A stretch of 64,000 bases of DNA from NCBI RefSeq assembly GCF_000003815.2, contig NC_049991.1, positions 9,635,182-9,699,181 on the forward strand, read 5' to 3'. The position numbers and the translations under genes are program-made. Every line of letters begins with the position of its first letter. The stretch's first letter is position 1. The DNA is from Branchiostoma floridae. Its lineage: Eukaryota > Chordata > Leptocardii > Amphioxiformes > Branchiostomatidae. Under the pieces are notes generated by a model, which saw only the letters and a program-made list of their open reading frames with translations, made no database searches and was not told the DNA's origin. This document shows positions 55,401-64,000 of the stretch, piece after piece.

Positions 55401-55677
55401 AGCCATTTAACTGCATTCTAAATACCACCAACACACTGAAAACAAAACCTCTACACAGAAGTAACTAGTTTTGAAGCCTTCACCTCTGCATATATAAATG
55501 TATTAATTTGTATCAATGATGCTTGAGTGATTTCCAACAGTATTGACATCTCTCCTGTCCCTTCCAGCGGAGCTGTACAATGATGCTGCAGAGCAGGCCA
55601 TGGCTGCCATGAAGGGTCGCCTGGCCAGCAAGTACTTCATGTTTGCAGAGGAGTGTTGGGGAGAGATGGAGGAATGA
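39961..55677 (+). CDS. EEF2K: EEF2K, eukaryotic elongation factor 2 kinase, complete, 12 exons (+1 optional)
   Basis: A Ca2+/calmodulin-dependent alpha-kinase that phosphorylates eEF2 and slows translation elongation in the cytosol. Exons: 39961-40413, 41799-41836, 44938-45109, 47613-47762, 48875-49135, 49824-50087, 50763-50825, 51279-51404, (52272-52313 optional), 52950-53159, 53685-53809, 54759-54937, 55568-55677. They join to 716 residues (730 with the optional exon) against 725 in human. Order: acidic N-terminus, calmodulin-binding helix, alpha-kinase domain, phospho-linker, Sel1-like C-terminal repeats, and the final EMEE resembling the human C-terminus that docks eEF2. The first ATG is chosen because the residues after it match the family in character and it is the only ATG upstream of the conserved core in this exon that keeps the acidic N-terminus. 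Confidence 0.96.
41190..41501. mobile_element. 312-bp MITE with about 45-bp TIRs and 9-bp target-site duplication
   Basis: The left end TAGCCTCCATAGCAGGCTTT continues for about 45 bp and is inverted at the right (...AAAGCCTGCTATGGAGGCAA). GGAGTTCAG flanks both ends exactly (41181-41189, 41502-41510). A 9-bp duplication with long TIRs is typical of Mutator-like elements. It is in EEF2K intron 1. It interrupts an older inverted-repeat pair, TCTAGCCTGGAGT and ACTCCAGGCTAGA (right copy near 41580), so it landed in another element. Confidence 0.88.
41799..49135 (+). CDS. EEF2K: EEF2K exons 2-5: alpha-kinase catalytic domain
   Basis: Exon 2 is only 38 bp and carries PFDHGAMRECFR (nucleotide-binding glycine region). 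Exon 3 has NYVAKRYIE with the ATP-binding Lys. Exon 4 carries FKDRPGSPLYHLEHFIEGKY. Exon 5 has IIVVDIQGVGDLWTDPQIHT, GTDYGDGNLGTKGMA and HSHSCNRICKAL, including the Cys residues that bind the structural zinc of alpha-kinases. All expected catalytic motifs are intact. Intron 2 (41837-44937) and intron 3 (45110-47612) are long and repeat-rich. Confidence 0.95.
41921..42285. mobile_element. Foldback element family C, copy 1 (EEF2K intron 2)
   Basis: Two hairpins in series. The first pairs AATACAACACGGTGTATTCC with its mirror GGAATACACCGTGTTGTATT. The second has ends TTTATGTCATACCCACCTG and CAGGTATGACATAAA. The interior has CTCGAAACAGTTTGATTTAT. Copies lie at 45224-45624 and 53945-54293. No ORF; a DNA transposon derivative. 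Confidence 0.85.
42625..42838. mobile_element. MITE family B, copy 3 (EEF2K intron 2)
   Basis: The ends GCTAGTTCACCTTTATC and GATAATGGTGAGCTAGC are inverted, with inner TIRs ATCCATTGTTTTAAA / TTTAAAACAATGGAT. It shares TTTAAAACCACCGTCC with the KATNIP copy at 17151. A 127-codon ORF that starts in it is a chance reading. Confidence 0.8.
42840..44937. other. Rest of EEF2K intron 2
   Basis: AT-rich sequence of about 2.1 kb. I see no exon, repeat family member or RNA gene apart from the polypyrimidine tract before exon 3. Confidence 0.5.
45224..45624. mobile_element. Foldback element family C, copy 2 (EEF2K intron 3), older
   Basis: Starts TATAGAATACAACAAGGTG and ends CAGGTATATGACATAAA. The first hairpin is intact (GGAATACACTGTGTTGTAT). 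The second half is diverged from copies 1 and 3, so this is the oldest of the three. Confidence 0.75.
46225..46375. repeat. Dispersed direct repeat, unit 1 (EEF2K intron 3)
   Basis: The segment with ATGTTCCACTACATATCTAT and CTATGCATGATAAAAAGGCA recurs at about 47930-48092 in intron 4 in the same orientation, with roughly 75-80 percent identity by eye over 150 bp. Exon 4 lies between the copies. Confidence 0.6.
47430..47473 (+). pseudogene. Decayed copy of the start of EEF2K exon 4
   Basis: GTGTATATTATGCAGGTAGT and the following 24 bases copy the first 44 bases of exon 4 (47613 onward). A TTTTCCCAG acceptor precedes it, as TTTTATCAG precedes the true exon. The surrounding intron is duplicated too, with an offset of 183 bp. 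Its frame meets TGA after 13 codons, so use of this acceptor would truncate the kinase. Confidence 0.85.
47930..48092. repeat. Dispersed direct repeat, unit 2 (EEF2K intron 4)
   Basis: Partner of 46225-46375. It keeps GTTCCACTACATATCTAT and GCATGATAAAAAGGCATA. It may be a transposon fragment or a local duplication. Confidence 0.6.
48656..48680 (+). pseudogene. Decayed copy of the start of EEF2K exon 5
   Basis: ACATTTAGTCCCTTCACATT copies the first 20 or so bases of exon 5 (GCATTTAGTCACTTCACGTT at 48875). It follows a copied polypyrimidine tract and acceptor (TATCGCTCTCCAG). About 200 bp of upstream intron is duplicated, with an offset of 219 bp. The copy breaks off after about 25 bases. Confidence 0.85.
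49824..51404 (+). CDS. EEF2K: EEF2K exons 6-8: regulatory phospho-linker
   Basis: Exon 6 starts TSSKTILRGSEE, aligning with the human segment just after the kinase domain. It has many Ser-Pro sites (QRSESPRNSPRVSESED) and RRLRSDSENSS, which aligns with the human Ser366 region, the site phosphorylated by S6K/RSK to inhibit the enzyme. Exon 7 (63 bp) has DSEMSDCFDDTMSPEE and a weak donor, GTACCA. Retention of its intron adds 11 residues and a stop at 50859-50861, giving a kinase without Sel1 repeats. Exon 8 ends GGSILGE. Confidence 0.88.
50269..50667. mobile_element. Inverted-repeat element with CCTGGGTACCATC ends (EEF2K intron 6)
   Basis: The left GCCTGGGTACCATCTGGAT is inverted at the right as CCGGATGGTACCCAGGC; the inner arms pair less well. 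Its 145-codon ORF (50342-50779) crosses from the element into exon 7 in a wrong frame and is a chance reading. Confidence 0.7.
52272..52313 (+). CDS. EEF2K: Possible alternative 42-bp EEF2K exon (8b)
   Basis: Flanked by a good acceptor (CCTGTGCAG) and donor (CGG|GTGAGT). It is phase 0 on both sides and encodes RNPRVCTEGSILGR. Its last seven residues repeat the end of exon 8 (GGSILGE), and its final basic residue is closer to the human SILGK than exon 8 is. Likely a duplicated 3' end of exon 8 used as an alternative exon. If both are included, 14 residues are added just before the Sel1 repeats. Confidence 0.6.
52950..55677 (+). CDS. EEF2K: EEF2K exons 9-12: Sel1-like repeats and C-terminus
   Basis: Begins VHLEMAKYHENGRF (52950-53159), then DSAIFHLEKAA..GVLEAIVALARMF; exon 10 (53685-53809) has GVDYMRMAAVAGDRGAMIYL; exon 11 (54759-54937) has DWVEATRWYDQ and GGHGLEKDPERAG; exon 12 (55568-55677) has AMAAMKGRLASKYF and ends WGEMEE. 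These are tetratricopeptide/Sel1-like helical pairs that bind eEF2. The stop is TGA at 55675-55677. Confidence 0.95.
53246..53324 (+). pseudogene. Decayed copy of the end of EEF2K exon 9 and its donor
   Basis: GATGTTCCTGCAGTTGATTA to GAGCTCATGTTGAG copies the last 49 or so bases of exon 9, followed by a copy of the intron start. The donor itself is lost: the true GAG|GTAAGTGAG is GAGTGAGAG here. The offset is 135 bp. Confidence 0.85.
53945..54293. mobile_element. Foldback element family C, copy 3 (EEF2K intron 10)
   Basis: Nearly identical to copy 1 in its second half (CTCGAAACAGTTTGATTTAT). The right half of the first hairpin is replaced by a short GC-rich hairpin, CGACCGCGGGTCGGATCGCC. It still ends CAGGTATGACATAAA. 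Confidence 0.85.
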
Positions 55678-55703
55678 GACATGTACAGGGAACAAACATC
55701 ATG

Positions 55704-55870
55704 CTACGGTCAAGTTTCCCAGCCGGGCTGTTAGCGGAAATGAAAAATCAAAATTCATATCAATGAGTATGGCCAATTTTGCTTTTGAATTATTTTGGGA
55801 ACATTTTGTGCCTTTGTTGTTGTTCCCCAAAACTGCCCGGCTGGGCCCCGGATGAGAAATGTGACCTTAC
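55704..55870. mobile_element. MITE family A, copy 2 (EEF2K 3' UTR)
   Basis: The ends are CAAGTTTCCCAGCCGGGCTG and AACTGCCCGGCTGGGCCCCG...GAAATGTGACC, inverted. It lies in the transcribed 3' UTR, so the transcript could fold into a stem of about 25-30 bp. Confidence 0.8.
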
Positions 55871-58338
55871 TATAGCATCAAACATATAGCTACTTGAAAC
55901 ATTTTCTTTTGTTCTGAGTACCATGGTTTCTATCACTTGTTAGTTGATTATTCCTTTTTCATGTTTTGGAAAGGTGCCTGAGTGTGGTTCTAGCTGCAAG
56001 CAGCTAAATGTTTAAGGAAAATACCAACCATGACTTTTCATTGTACTGTCATTTTTTATTTTTCAAGAAGGGCACAGAGAATGTCTTTTTTGTCAGGTTT
56101 TTGAGTGATGGATACTTTTCCTTTCACATTTCAGATAAAGATTACAGCATTGCCTCTTTAGCCCAGTTCTTCTTTTACTTTCCATGAATGTACAGAAAGT
56201 TGTACATAAAGAGTGAAGCTTTGTAATATACATGGTTATGTTATCGTAAAATTAGAAAACACAAAAAGAAATCCTGTATGGAAGCATGTGATGAAGTACA
56301 AGGTGGCTCTATATGGTTCTTATAGCTGAAATAAGAGCAAAGTTTAGTAGTATCACGTGTATGTTATCATTGAGAATAGGATTAAGAAGTGTTGTAAAAA
56401 TTTATCACCTTGAAATTAAGGTTTGTGCACATCTGCATACAGATTTCTTTGGAGCATGTTACATTTTTGGTTTCAACATATGAAAGAATTGAAAATCTTT
56501 GCAATCCAACAATATCAATTAGTGTACATTCACATGTACAAGTGCATGATGTCAATATGTTTATATATCCTCCAGCAACAGGCATTACTTTGTATAGATG
56601 GTCTGTTTCTGACTTGTCTTCATCAAGAGTGCTTACCCACCTTCCCCAATCTTAGTATGCAAAGCTTGTGTCTTTGGCAGCTTCAGCTTTCTTAGGCTTT
56701 CTACTATCAGGCAGCTTTTTACTCTCGCTCCAAAGTGCCATTGAGAATAGCGCTATCAGTCTCAGTCTTCCATTCTTAGACCCGGGAAAGAAAAGTCTTT
56801 TAGACGCCGCACTTGATTTATGCTTTGTATAGTGCTGTGCTGTGTAAATTTATGTCAGCTTTTGAAGCATTTACATCCAAGATGACAAAGCAAAAGGGTC
56901 TGATTACTCTGATATCCGGGAATTGTTTGAATCCAGTGTCATTATAACAAGATCTCATTGTTGTCCTGTATCTTGTGTAGCATTTCTTCAGTATGATGCT
57001 ACATTTATTCTAAGAAATGCAGTTCATCCAGTTCAGGGAATTGACTTTTCCAATCAGCCACATGGTTACATCAATGGGGTCAAAGACATAGCAAAGTTGT
57101 CCTGTTTTATACATGCCTGAAATCTTCTTGACAGCTACAATACTTTATACATATGGCATATGATTCGTATGTGGTTTGATAATGATAGCGTTACTAAGAA
57201 AAGTACAAAGGAACAGTGATATGACTGCAGTCATGGATTGTTATTGTTGCTTGTTAGTATATATAATAAGCTGTGGCACTTTGTAGAAAGGAAATGATTC
57301 ATATTTGTGCATGTGTAAGTATAACCTGTAGGATTGATAGTAAAACTAGATTACAAGTGTACATGTACATGCTGGGACGTAATCAGAAAAAAGATTTTAT
57401 GTATTTTTGAAGGAAGTGAAAGCAATAAGGTATTGAAAATGCCAACCTGAATAGTAAATATGTATGGGAGCCTACCGCTGAAAGGGGCCCGGATAGAATT
57501 TATACCTTTTCAACTATGTGGTACATGTATGTGTGTGTACACGTTTTATAGAGTGTACAAGCACTCAGTGATCTACTTGTATATGCTGCAGTGAAAAAGA
57601 AAAAAAGGAGCTAGAAATATATTTACATTACGAAATGGATACGACGACGACGACGAAAACTGTGCAAACAACTTTGGACATAGTTGTTGTACTTTTGTTT
57701 TGAAATAAGGTTACAATCAAGAGAGATGGTATTTAGCTGCTAAGCATTTGGAGAGGACCTTTGTTCCTCTCTTTATCTTTATCCTTTTGGCAACTTCTAG
57801 TTGTTCAGTTTGCTTAAATTTGTTGCAACATCAAATCAGAAGCTTACCAAATATGCAAGTTATTTGATAACTAACGTTGAATGTGTAATTTTCTGTCATG
57901 CATGTGTTTGCAGGTGTCAATAGCCTGTACATGTGACCATGGTGTTGATTCATCTTAACTCATGATTTGTCATTTTTATTTCTGCAATGTCATGAGAAAA
58001 TTAATAACTATCATAGGGTTGTAACTGTAAGGCGCCCACCAGTAGAGTTACAGATGACCTGCATACAGAATTATATCTTTCGCTGCAAAAATGGGTGGTG
58101 CTAAAAGTCGTGTACTTCTGTTTGGTGGCATATATTAGAGTGTCAAGTATGTCTAGTGTATGTGTATATAGATGGCCACTATCGTTAGCCCTTGTGTAAC
58201 AAATGTACCACAGGATGTGGATAAAAGTATGGTGCGTAATTATGTTGTTTTCGTTCAAAAGGTTCTAGATTGCTAAAAGCATGTATTAGCTTAACCCTGA
58301 GTAAGATACCACATACACCTTGTACTGTGCTATATCTG

Positions 58339-58344
58339 TTTATT
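58339..58344 (-). terminator. Poly(A) signal of the minus-strand kinase gene
   Basis: TTTATT on the + strand (AATAAA on -), about 195 bp after the stop codon at 58540. Confidence 0.5.
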
Positions 58345-58539
58345 CAACATTTGCAGTTTTTCATTCAGTAAAGATACCATTAAAATTACGCATGTAGTTT
58401 TTGTCATCCTTTGACTTCCATGTACGTGTAAACAATTGCATTTTTTTGCGAGCACCAACACAGTACTGAAAAGCCAGTAGGACTGGGTTATCAACAGGAC
58501 TGGTTTAAGATGAAGTTAGCTATTGTAGACGGTGCGATC

Positions 58540-61500
58540 TCAGCACCCCTCGCTAGGGGTCTCTTCCACTGCAGCCAACTTCTCCAGCTTTCCACGTAGC
58601 CGCTCCATTTTCTTGTGCGCTGATCCAACGACGTAGCCGGTTTTCTCATAGATACTGTCGTGTAGTACCTGTACGTACTCCGACTCGAACCGGTCGGCGG
58701 CGATGCTCTGTCTCCTGGCCTTGCCGGCGGCAGCGGCGAAGTGTGCCCCGAAACTGGTGTGTACCCTCTTCATGTCCCTCTCCATCTCCTCCTGGCGCTG
58801 TTTTACCATGGCGTCCATGATTTCCCAGCCGGGGAGTTGGACTTGGGAGCCCGAGCGCAAAACGCTAGAGGAACGCCGTAACATCGAGCTCATCCTGCGC
58901 CCGAGAGATTGGCCGGAGGCGGAACCTTTGACAGGAATCTTGCTCACTGTTGGAACCAAATGTAAACAAAATGAATCCCTGACGAGTTTGATACTTGGTG
59001 GTTTCTACTGATAATCTGAATACAACGGAGGTATGTATGGTGTCCTTGGTGCTGAATGACATTCTTATATACACTGATGTAACAGTTAAATTAACTAAAA
59101 AAACGTTAGCCCTTTAGCTCAAAGTTTTTAAACAAAGAAGGCAAACATACTTTTAACTCTGCAAAAACCTTGTTGTAGTATCAATCAGAGCTTGGCTTTC
59201 CTTTCTTGTATTACAACGTTGTCACATCCGTCGAAGGCCGGCATACGATTTTGTCCCAGCATTTTCTATTAGGTTATAACAGAGCCAACAGCCGGCAAGG
59301 ATTCGATTTTTCGTAACAAGACAGTTGACATTTCAGGACACACGATCGACTATCTAGATAATACGGACAGTTCACGATTGCATTCACCGGGCCGTTGTAC
59401 ACTTACCATCCACGTTACTGGTGAGGGCGACACTGACTCTCCTGGCGGCGGGACCACTGATCCCGATCGCGTGGGAGTTGATCCTCGCCACCCCCTTTTT
59501 TACCCGAACCAAAGTCTCGTCGTCATCACTGAAAAAAAGGAAACATAAAAGAAATTAGAAAATTGTTTTTAAACCCTACCGTTTGTTACATCTAAAGTCA
59601 GTTTGTTTACTGATGAAATGGTCCATGTTATAAACGGGAAAACTAATAGGAATTTACCTACGAATACGTTTGTGAGGTACTAGTATTCCGATCGAATGGC
59701 AGGACTTTTCTCAAGCTTGACATTTTCTACTTACATGCTGTTGAGCGCCACAGACTTGAGAAGTTTGGTCACGGTCTTGGGCGGGACTTCAAAGCCGTGC
59801 TGACCAGCAGATAGTCCGTGTTCCTGGTTTAAGTCAAGGTCAGCCTTCCAGACACCTATGAAAAATTACATTAAATAACCACATGACTTGCAATATGAAT
59901 CTAAAAACATGCACGCAAAAAATACAGTTACTCAAGGGACTGGATATGATTTGGGAAACGATCAGAAGGAATCCAAATTGTCTTCAGCTTGACCTTGTCC
60001 TACCATGTTTCCAATCCAAAGTCTTCAGCTATTTTACATTCATAGTTATGGTACCGGTATAAAAACAGTTTCTTCCTGATCTCTTCAGTGAACACTGACG
60101 AAGGATAGTGGATGCTACCTGAAACGTTTGACCATTTCCAAAATCATGTCCACTTGCTTGAGTAACTGCTTTTGGCGTATGTAATTACCTGAATGTGTAA
60201 CCTTCATCGGCGTATTTTTCACGCAGTTTTTTTTTTTTTTGTTCCATCCAGAGAGCTTTTTATCTTTGAAACACCAAAGATGACACTCTAGATAGGTTTT
60301 AAACTCTATGTAAATCAAGTGTTCTGCTCTAGCTCGATGGTACATGTAACGTCACGTACTTGATGTGACGGAGCTTTCTGAGTAGGTGTCTGTGACTTGA
60401 CAAGGCTTCTGTATCCAGACGTCTTTGCGCAGGTCGACTGAGTTTGGGCGGTCGTCGGGATCCAGGCTCATCATAGTCCGTACGAAAACTCGCGCTTCTG
60501 TGGGGATAAATATTTCAATGGTCGTGAGTTAGATACTGCCAAGTTCATAGCACATTGGTTGTAACATGCACTTGCTAAGGTAAAACGCCAGGTGCTGTAC
60601 TAAACAGAAACGCAAGAAAGCGCTATTGTGTATATACGCACATACATTGACTATGTACACGTTTGTCTGTGTAAAGGTCTGCCCTTGGCTATGTAGATAG
60701 GAACTGAAGAGCCAGGAAAACTATCAACATGAAATTTAGGTTATGTTTCGCATGAGGCTGTCAGGTATCAGCAATCATATATGTATCTTATTTCTTGTAA
60801 AATTGGCGATATCACTTCAAACGTGTATTGGACAAGGTCAAGGAAAAATTCAAAAACCTTTTGAAGTCTTCTGATGGAACCGGAGTTTTTCTGCCATGGA
60901 ATTGAGTAGGATGCCGATATCTCCCGAGTCTGGGAAGGGTTCTCGTCCGTTCAGCATGGCAAACAGTGTGGCACCTGTAGAAACATTCACCAGAACTTTA
61001 CTTTTGTATATTGTAAGAACATACAATCTAGTATTGAGCGCTCCACTGGTGCAGTATATATCTTAGGCCTACGTCACATTTCCTACCCGGGGCCCGACCG
61101 CGCTGTTTACGGAAACGAAAAATTCAAGTTTATGTCAATAAATATACGAAAGGCATGCCGTTGAATTATTTTTTTGTACGTTTTGTGTTTTTGTTGTCTT
61201 TTTTAAAGTACTTTTTGTTTCTCCAAACTGCCCGGCCGGTCCCCTTTGTGGGAATGTGACGTTAGCTTTAACGGGCTTACCTTGGTTTAATACCTGTAAA
61301 GTTGAGACTCTACAAGAATTCTACACTGAAATACAATGTGTCCACAGGGGGTGTTCGCAATGTCAGCGAATGACCCATTTGTACAATGGCCCGAATCGTC
61401 ATCCTTTTAAAAGATAGCGCGATGTAGACAGAGCTTGACCAGGCTTAGCGTTGTTACTACAGTACACTAACGATATTCGGAAGGAGGATAACCAACTTTG

Positions 61501-63396
61501 TACTAACGTTCATTCTTACAGCGATGTTTATCTTGTAACGTTTTCGTTCTAATGACACGCGTTTCGCCCCTTTTGAAGATTTATTTTGTTTCCTTTGTTA
61601 AGTTAGTAACTCAAGCTGTGCCTATACGGGTTGTCTTCTGTACTGCCTGGTTTATCTCCTAAGTAGACATGTCTCTCAACACCGGGACCTTGGGGGTAAC
61701 GTTAAACACAAGCTGCCGGGACACTACTGACCTGGGACGGTGGCGCAGGGATTGGTCTATAAATAAACACGGGTCGTCTCGATGGCTAAAACCTAACGTT
61801 ACCAGTCAAGGTGTGACACTGATAGTATCATTATTGTGCAGTTAGTAGTGTAACAACTGGTAAATGATGTTTGTCAAAAGCATAGTAAGTCAAAACACAA
61901 ACAATTAAATCTTCAACTGTGCTCAGAAGTATGGAGTACGAGTCAATATATATATATTTAATCTTTTATCAATGATTACCTTATGGATGCCAATCAACGT
62001 CTGTTATATACTTTTTAGGAGCTTCTTTGATATTAGTCTTTATGTGGAAATGGTACGATATGAAGTATAAAGTTGTTTTTTTTAAATAACAATACATGAA
62101 ACTTTCGGACTGTGGAATCGCCGCCATCTGGTATCATTCAGATCTCTTTGCCTGCCCAAACCTGAGCAGAGAGACAAAACCAGCCCTGACAGTCTGTTGT
62201 TCCTGCCATGTGTTTGAGAGGTCAAAAGTTTTCCCAGACGGAACCGATTGAAGCGTTAGACCGGCACTGGACTTGACCCTGAAGCTGACCTCACGTCGAT
62301 TCCAAACAAACATGTGTTACTTGGAAGAGGAAGGTATTACCGCACTTCTGTAATGAATGGTTTCCCCATCACACTGTATGTTGACCTGGCTTTACAGAGG
62401 TCAAATGCGAAAACGTACCCACTCTATAAACTTGGGAGGGGGTATGCGTCCCACAGGTAACGGGGGTATGCGTGGTACATGTGGGTACCCCACGTCACAT
62501 TTCTAACCGGGCCCCGGCCTGGCTATTTGTGGAGACAAAAAATAGAAATGTATACGTAAAAATACATATTCGCAGATAATGCCCACGACTATTCTGTTAA
62601 CGTCTTATGTAGTTTGGTGTCTTTTGTACGGTACCATACTTTTTATTCTCGAAAGCTGCCCGGCCGGCGCCGGTTTGGAAATATAACGGAGGTATGATAT
62701 CCCCACATGTACCGGCCGGGGGTGTGTATCCCACGTTATGATCCATCATGACACGATGGCTCAAAGTTATGTTGAGGCAAATTTTCGTGTCAAACAACAT
62801 TCACATGCTTCACAACATCTTCCTTCATGTCTGTCAAATTGAAGCATTCTAAATTTCATACAGCGACCAAATCATTGCGAATTTATTCAGAAGGAGATTG
62901 GTATGACCAACCTTCTTGGTATGACCATCACACTTCTGTGTCATTCATCGATATCTGATAGAAGCAACTCAAGTTGCGACTTATAGAATTAGAAGAATAA
63001 GAAGAAACTTTGTGCGACCATAGTAACAGGTACAATGTATGACAATCTGTATATACCTGGAACTGTGTACTATTGCTAGAATCTAACAATCTAGTCTAAC
63101 GGTATAGACAAAAACAGTACATCATGTAACAGTATGCTGCTTCAGGAAAGTATAGCATTGTCTCGTTTTTGCAAGGATGAAGGCGTCCGCTTGCAATTGG
63201 TAGGCTATACAGTGACATATATTCAGGTATGTGTGAATGAATTGATATAACAGGCGTTACTTACCCATGCTCCACACGTCTGCTTTCTCTCCGTCGTAAG
63301 CCTCGCCCTCTATTACTTCCGGGGCGGCGTAACCATAGCAACCGCTATACGTGGTCAGGAAATCTTTGTTCCGATTCCATCGAGCAAAGCCAAAGT
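58540..63396 (-). CDS. Ser/Thr protein kinase, TSSK/CAMK-like, 3' six exons (5' partial)
   Basis: Exons in transcript order: 63396-63265, 60974-60858, 60497-60360, 59855-59735, 59528-59407, 58946-58540 (stop). Phases agree throughout; 344 residues are visible. The first exon begins DFGFARWNRNKDF (Mg2+-binding DFG), then GYAAPEVIEGEAYDGEKADV (APE motif, activation loop end) and VWSMG. Next come ATLFAMLNGREPFPDSGD and FVRTMMSLDPDDRPNS (subdomain XI Arg). DFGFAR and the compact end of the domain resemble testis-specific kinases (TSSK). After the domain come about 240 residues: QHGFEVPPKTVTKLLKSVAL, a basic Ser-rich stretch (RRMSSMLRRSSSVLRSGSQV) and a helical end. This long tail is not typical of TSSK, so subfamily assignment is tentative. 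The N-lobe is beyond the right edge. The 60858 donor (GTTTTT) is weak. Confidence 0.82.
59929..60175. mobile_element. MITE family E (kinase intron)
   Basis: The ends are CAGTTACTCAAGGGACTGGA and TCCACTTGCTTGAGTAACTG, inverted, with inner TIR ATGATTTGGGAAACG / GACCATTTCCAAAATCAT. The interior holds ACTGACGAAGGATAGTGGAT. Related but incomplete sequence appears in KATNIP introns at about 4135-4215 and 6215-6315. Confidence 0.75.
61069..61266. mobile_element. MITE family A, copy 3 (kinase intron)
   Basis: The clearest copy. The left CTACGTCACATTTCCTACCC and GGGGCCCGACCGCGCTGTTT face the right AACTGCCCGGCCGGTCCCC and GAATGTGACGTTAG. No ORF. Confidence 0.85.
62492..62690. mobile_element. MITE family A, copy 4 (kinase intron)
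   Basis: The left ACGTCACATTTCTAACCGGG and the right CTGCCCGGCCGGCGCCGGTT...GAAATATAACGG are inverted. It lies inside a second inverted repeat (GGTACATGTGGG at 62474 and CCCACATGTACC at 62702), so it probably landed in the loop of an older hairpin. Confidence 0.8.
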
Positions 63397-64000
63397 CTGA
63401 AACAAAACAGAAGATGACGTTGTAATGATGATGATGACGTTGCTTTTCTTCAGGTTCACCTGGTCCTTACAGGTAAACAAGGATCTGGCATAAGATAACA
63501 TACACAGCAGGAACTGGCGAAATGAATGATAATGATAAATGTGTTTATCTATAACGTTTGTCAGACAAACGTAAATTATCCAAATGAAGCTTCGAAATTC
63601 ACACCGATTTACAGTATTTATGTTGTAGGGTTTGTTGTTGTTTTGCTTGAAGTATGCCTGCTATGCAATTATAGTAAACAAGCCTTCAAGACACACAGCA
63701 CATAGAGATACACAGAAACAGAGAGAGAGGGGGTGGGGAGAGATCTCTCAGACATCAAGGACTGCTTTGCTATTAGAAAGAATACTGAAGCTAATTATTA
63801 GCCTACTTCATTATGATACTATATGAATGAATTATGCATATTAGCCCTTATTGTTATGTTAACTATGATGTTAAGCTTTATCCTATACCTCTATTTTGTA
63901 CTTTATGTAATAGTTGTTGCCATACTTTGTACCATGTACAATTGCCGTGCCAATAAAGTTCTTCTGATATCTATCTCTGCCCCCTCTGACTGTCTCTCTC
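63397..64000. other. Intron upstream of the kinase DFG exon; possible non-LTR 3' tail
   Basis: No exon recognised. There is a TGATGA microsatellite near 63425. Near the edge, GTACAATTGCCGTGCCAATA followed by AAGTTCTTCTG resembles the 3' end of a CR1-like retrotransposon on the + strand, but no coding part is in view. Confidence 0.35.

Larger units (their letters stand above)
55678..58384 (+). other. EEF2K: EEF2K 3' UTR and tail-to-tail overlap zone
   Basis: No further exon after the stop. It includes a MITE (55704-55870) 27 bp after the stop and about 2.5 kb of AT-rich sequence. ATTAAA at 58379-58384 could end the transcript, in which case it would run past the poly(A) signal of the opposing kinase gene (58339-58344). 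No canonical AATAAA was found on the + strand here. Confidence 0.45.

Noticed and set aside
63710-63740. AGAG-rich stretch as a regulatory GAGA element
   Set aside because: Short low-complexity run with no supporting context.

Overview
This is a eukaryotic, intron-rich window with GT-AG introns, CpG-containing promoters, a nuclear tRNA and many small inverted-repeat transposons. Gene content and protein similarity point to an invertebrate deuterostome. I infer a lancelet (Branchiostoma) from the animal gene set, the intron density and the style of the small DNA transposons; no species-diagnostic sequence was checked.

Layout. (1) 1-22.8 kb, + strand: the last 37 coding exons of KATNIP (KIAA0556, a katanin/microtubule-associated ciliary base protein), with the 5' end beyond the left edge. 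The exons joined at their splice sites give a single 4,617-nt frame (1,538 residues plus stop). Four copies of one 'WGD...GL.GLE ... MW..P ... WNYNKS' module can be seen. Introns carry a SINE with perfect target-site duplications and at least four kinds of small inverted-repeat element. (2) 23.2-34.7 kb: an 11.46-kb imperfect palindrome with diverged arms of about 5 kb, no intact gene, and three younger insertions that are absent from the opposite arm. (3) 35.2-38.2 kb, - strand: cytochrome c oxidase subunit COX6B (two coding exons plus a likely 5' UTR exon), with a dead non-LTR retrotransposon fragment in its first intron. (4) 38.9 kb, - strand: tRNA-Leu(UAG). (5) 39.96-55.68 kb, + strand: complete EEF2K (eukaryotic elongation factor 2 kinase), 716 residues from 12 exons plus one possible alternative exon. 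Its introns hold three copies of one foldback element and three decayed partial exon copies. (6) 58.5-63.4 kb, - strand: the 3' six exons of a Ser/Thr kinase gene with a TSSK/CAMK-like catalytic domain, convergent with EEF2K and cut by the right edge.

The genes do not form a pathway. KATNIP acts at microtubules and the ciliary base, COX6B in the mitochondrial inner membrane complex IV, EEF2K in control of translation elongation. The unusual biology lies in the repeats: the giant palindrome, with RE1/NRSE-like motifs mirrored near its axis; opposite arms that serve as each other's empty site and so give exact target-site duplications; and repeated partial-exon tandem duplications around EEF2K and KATNIP splice sites.
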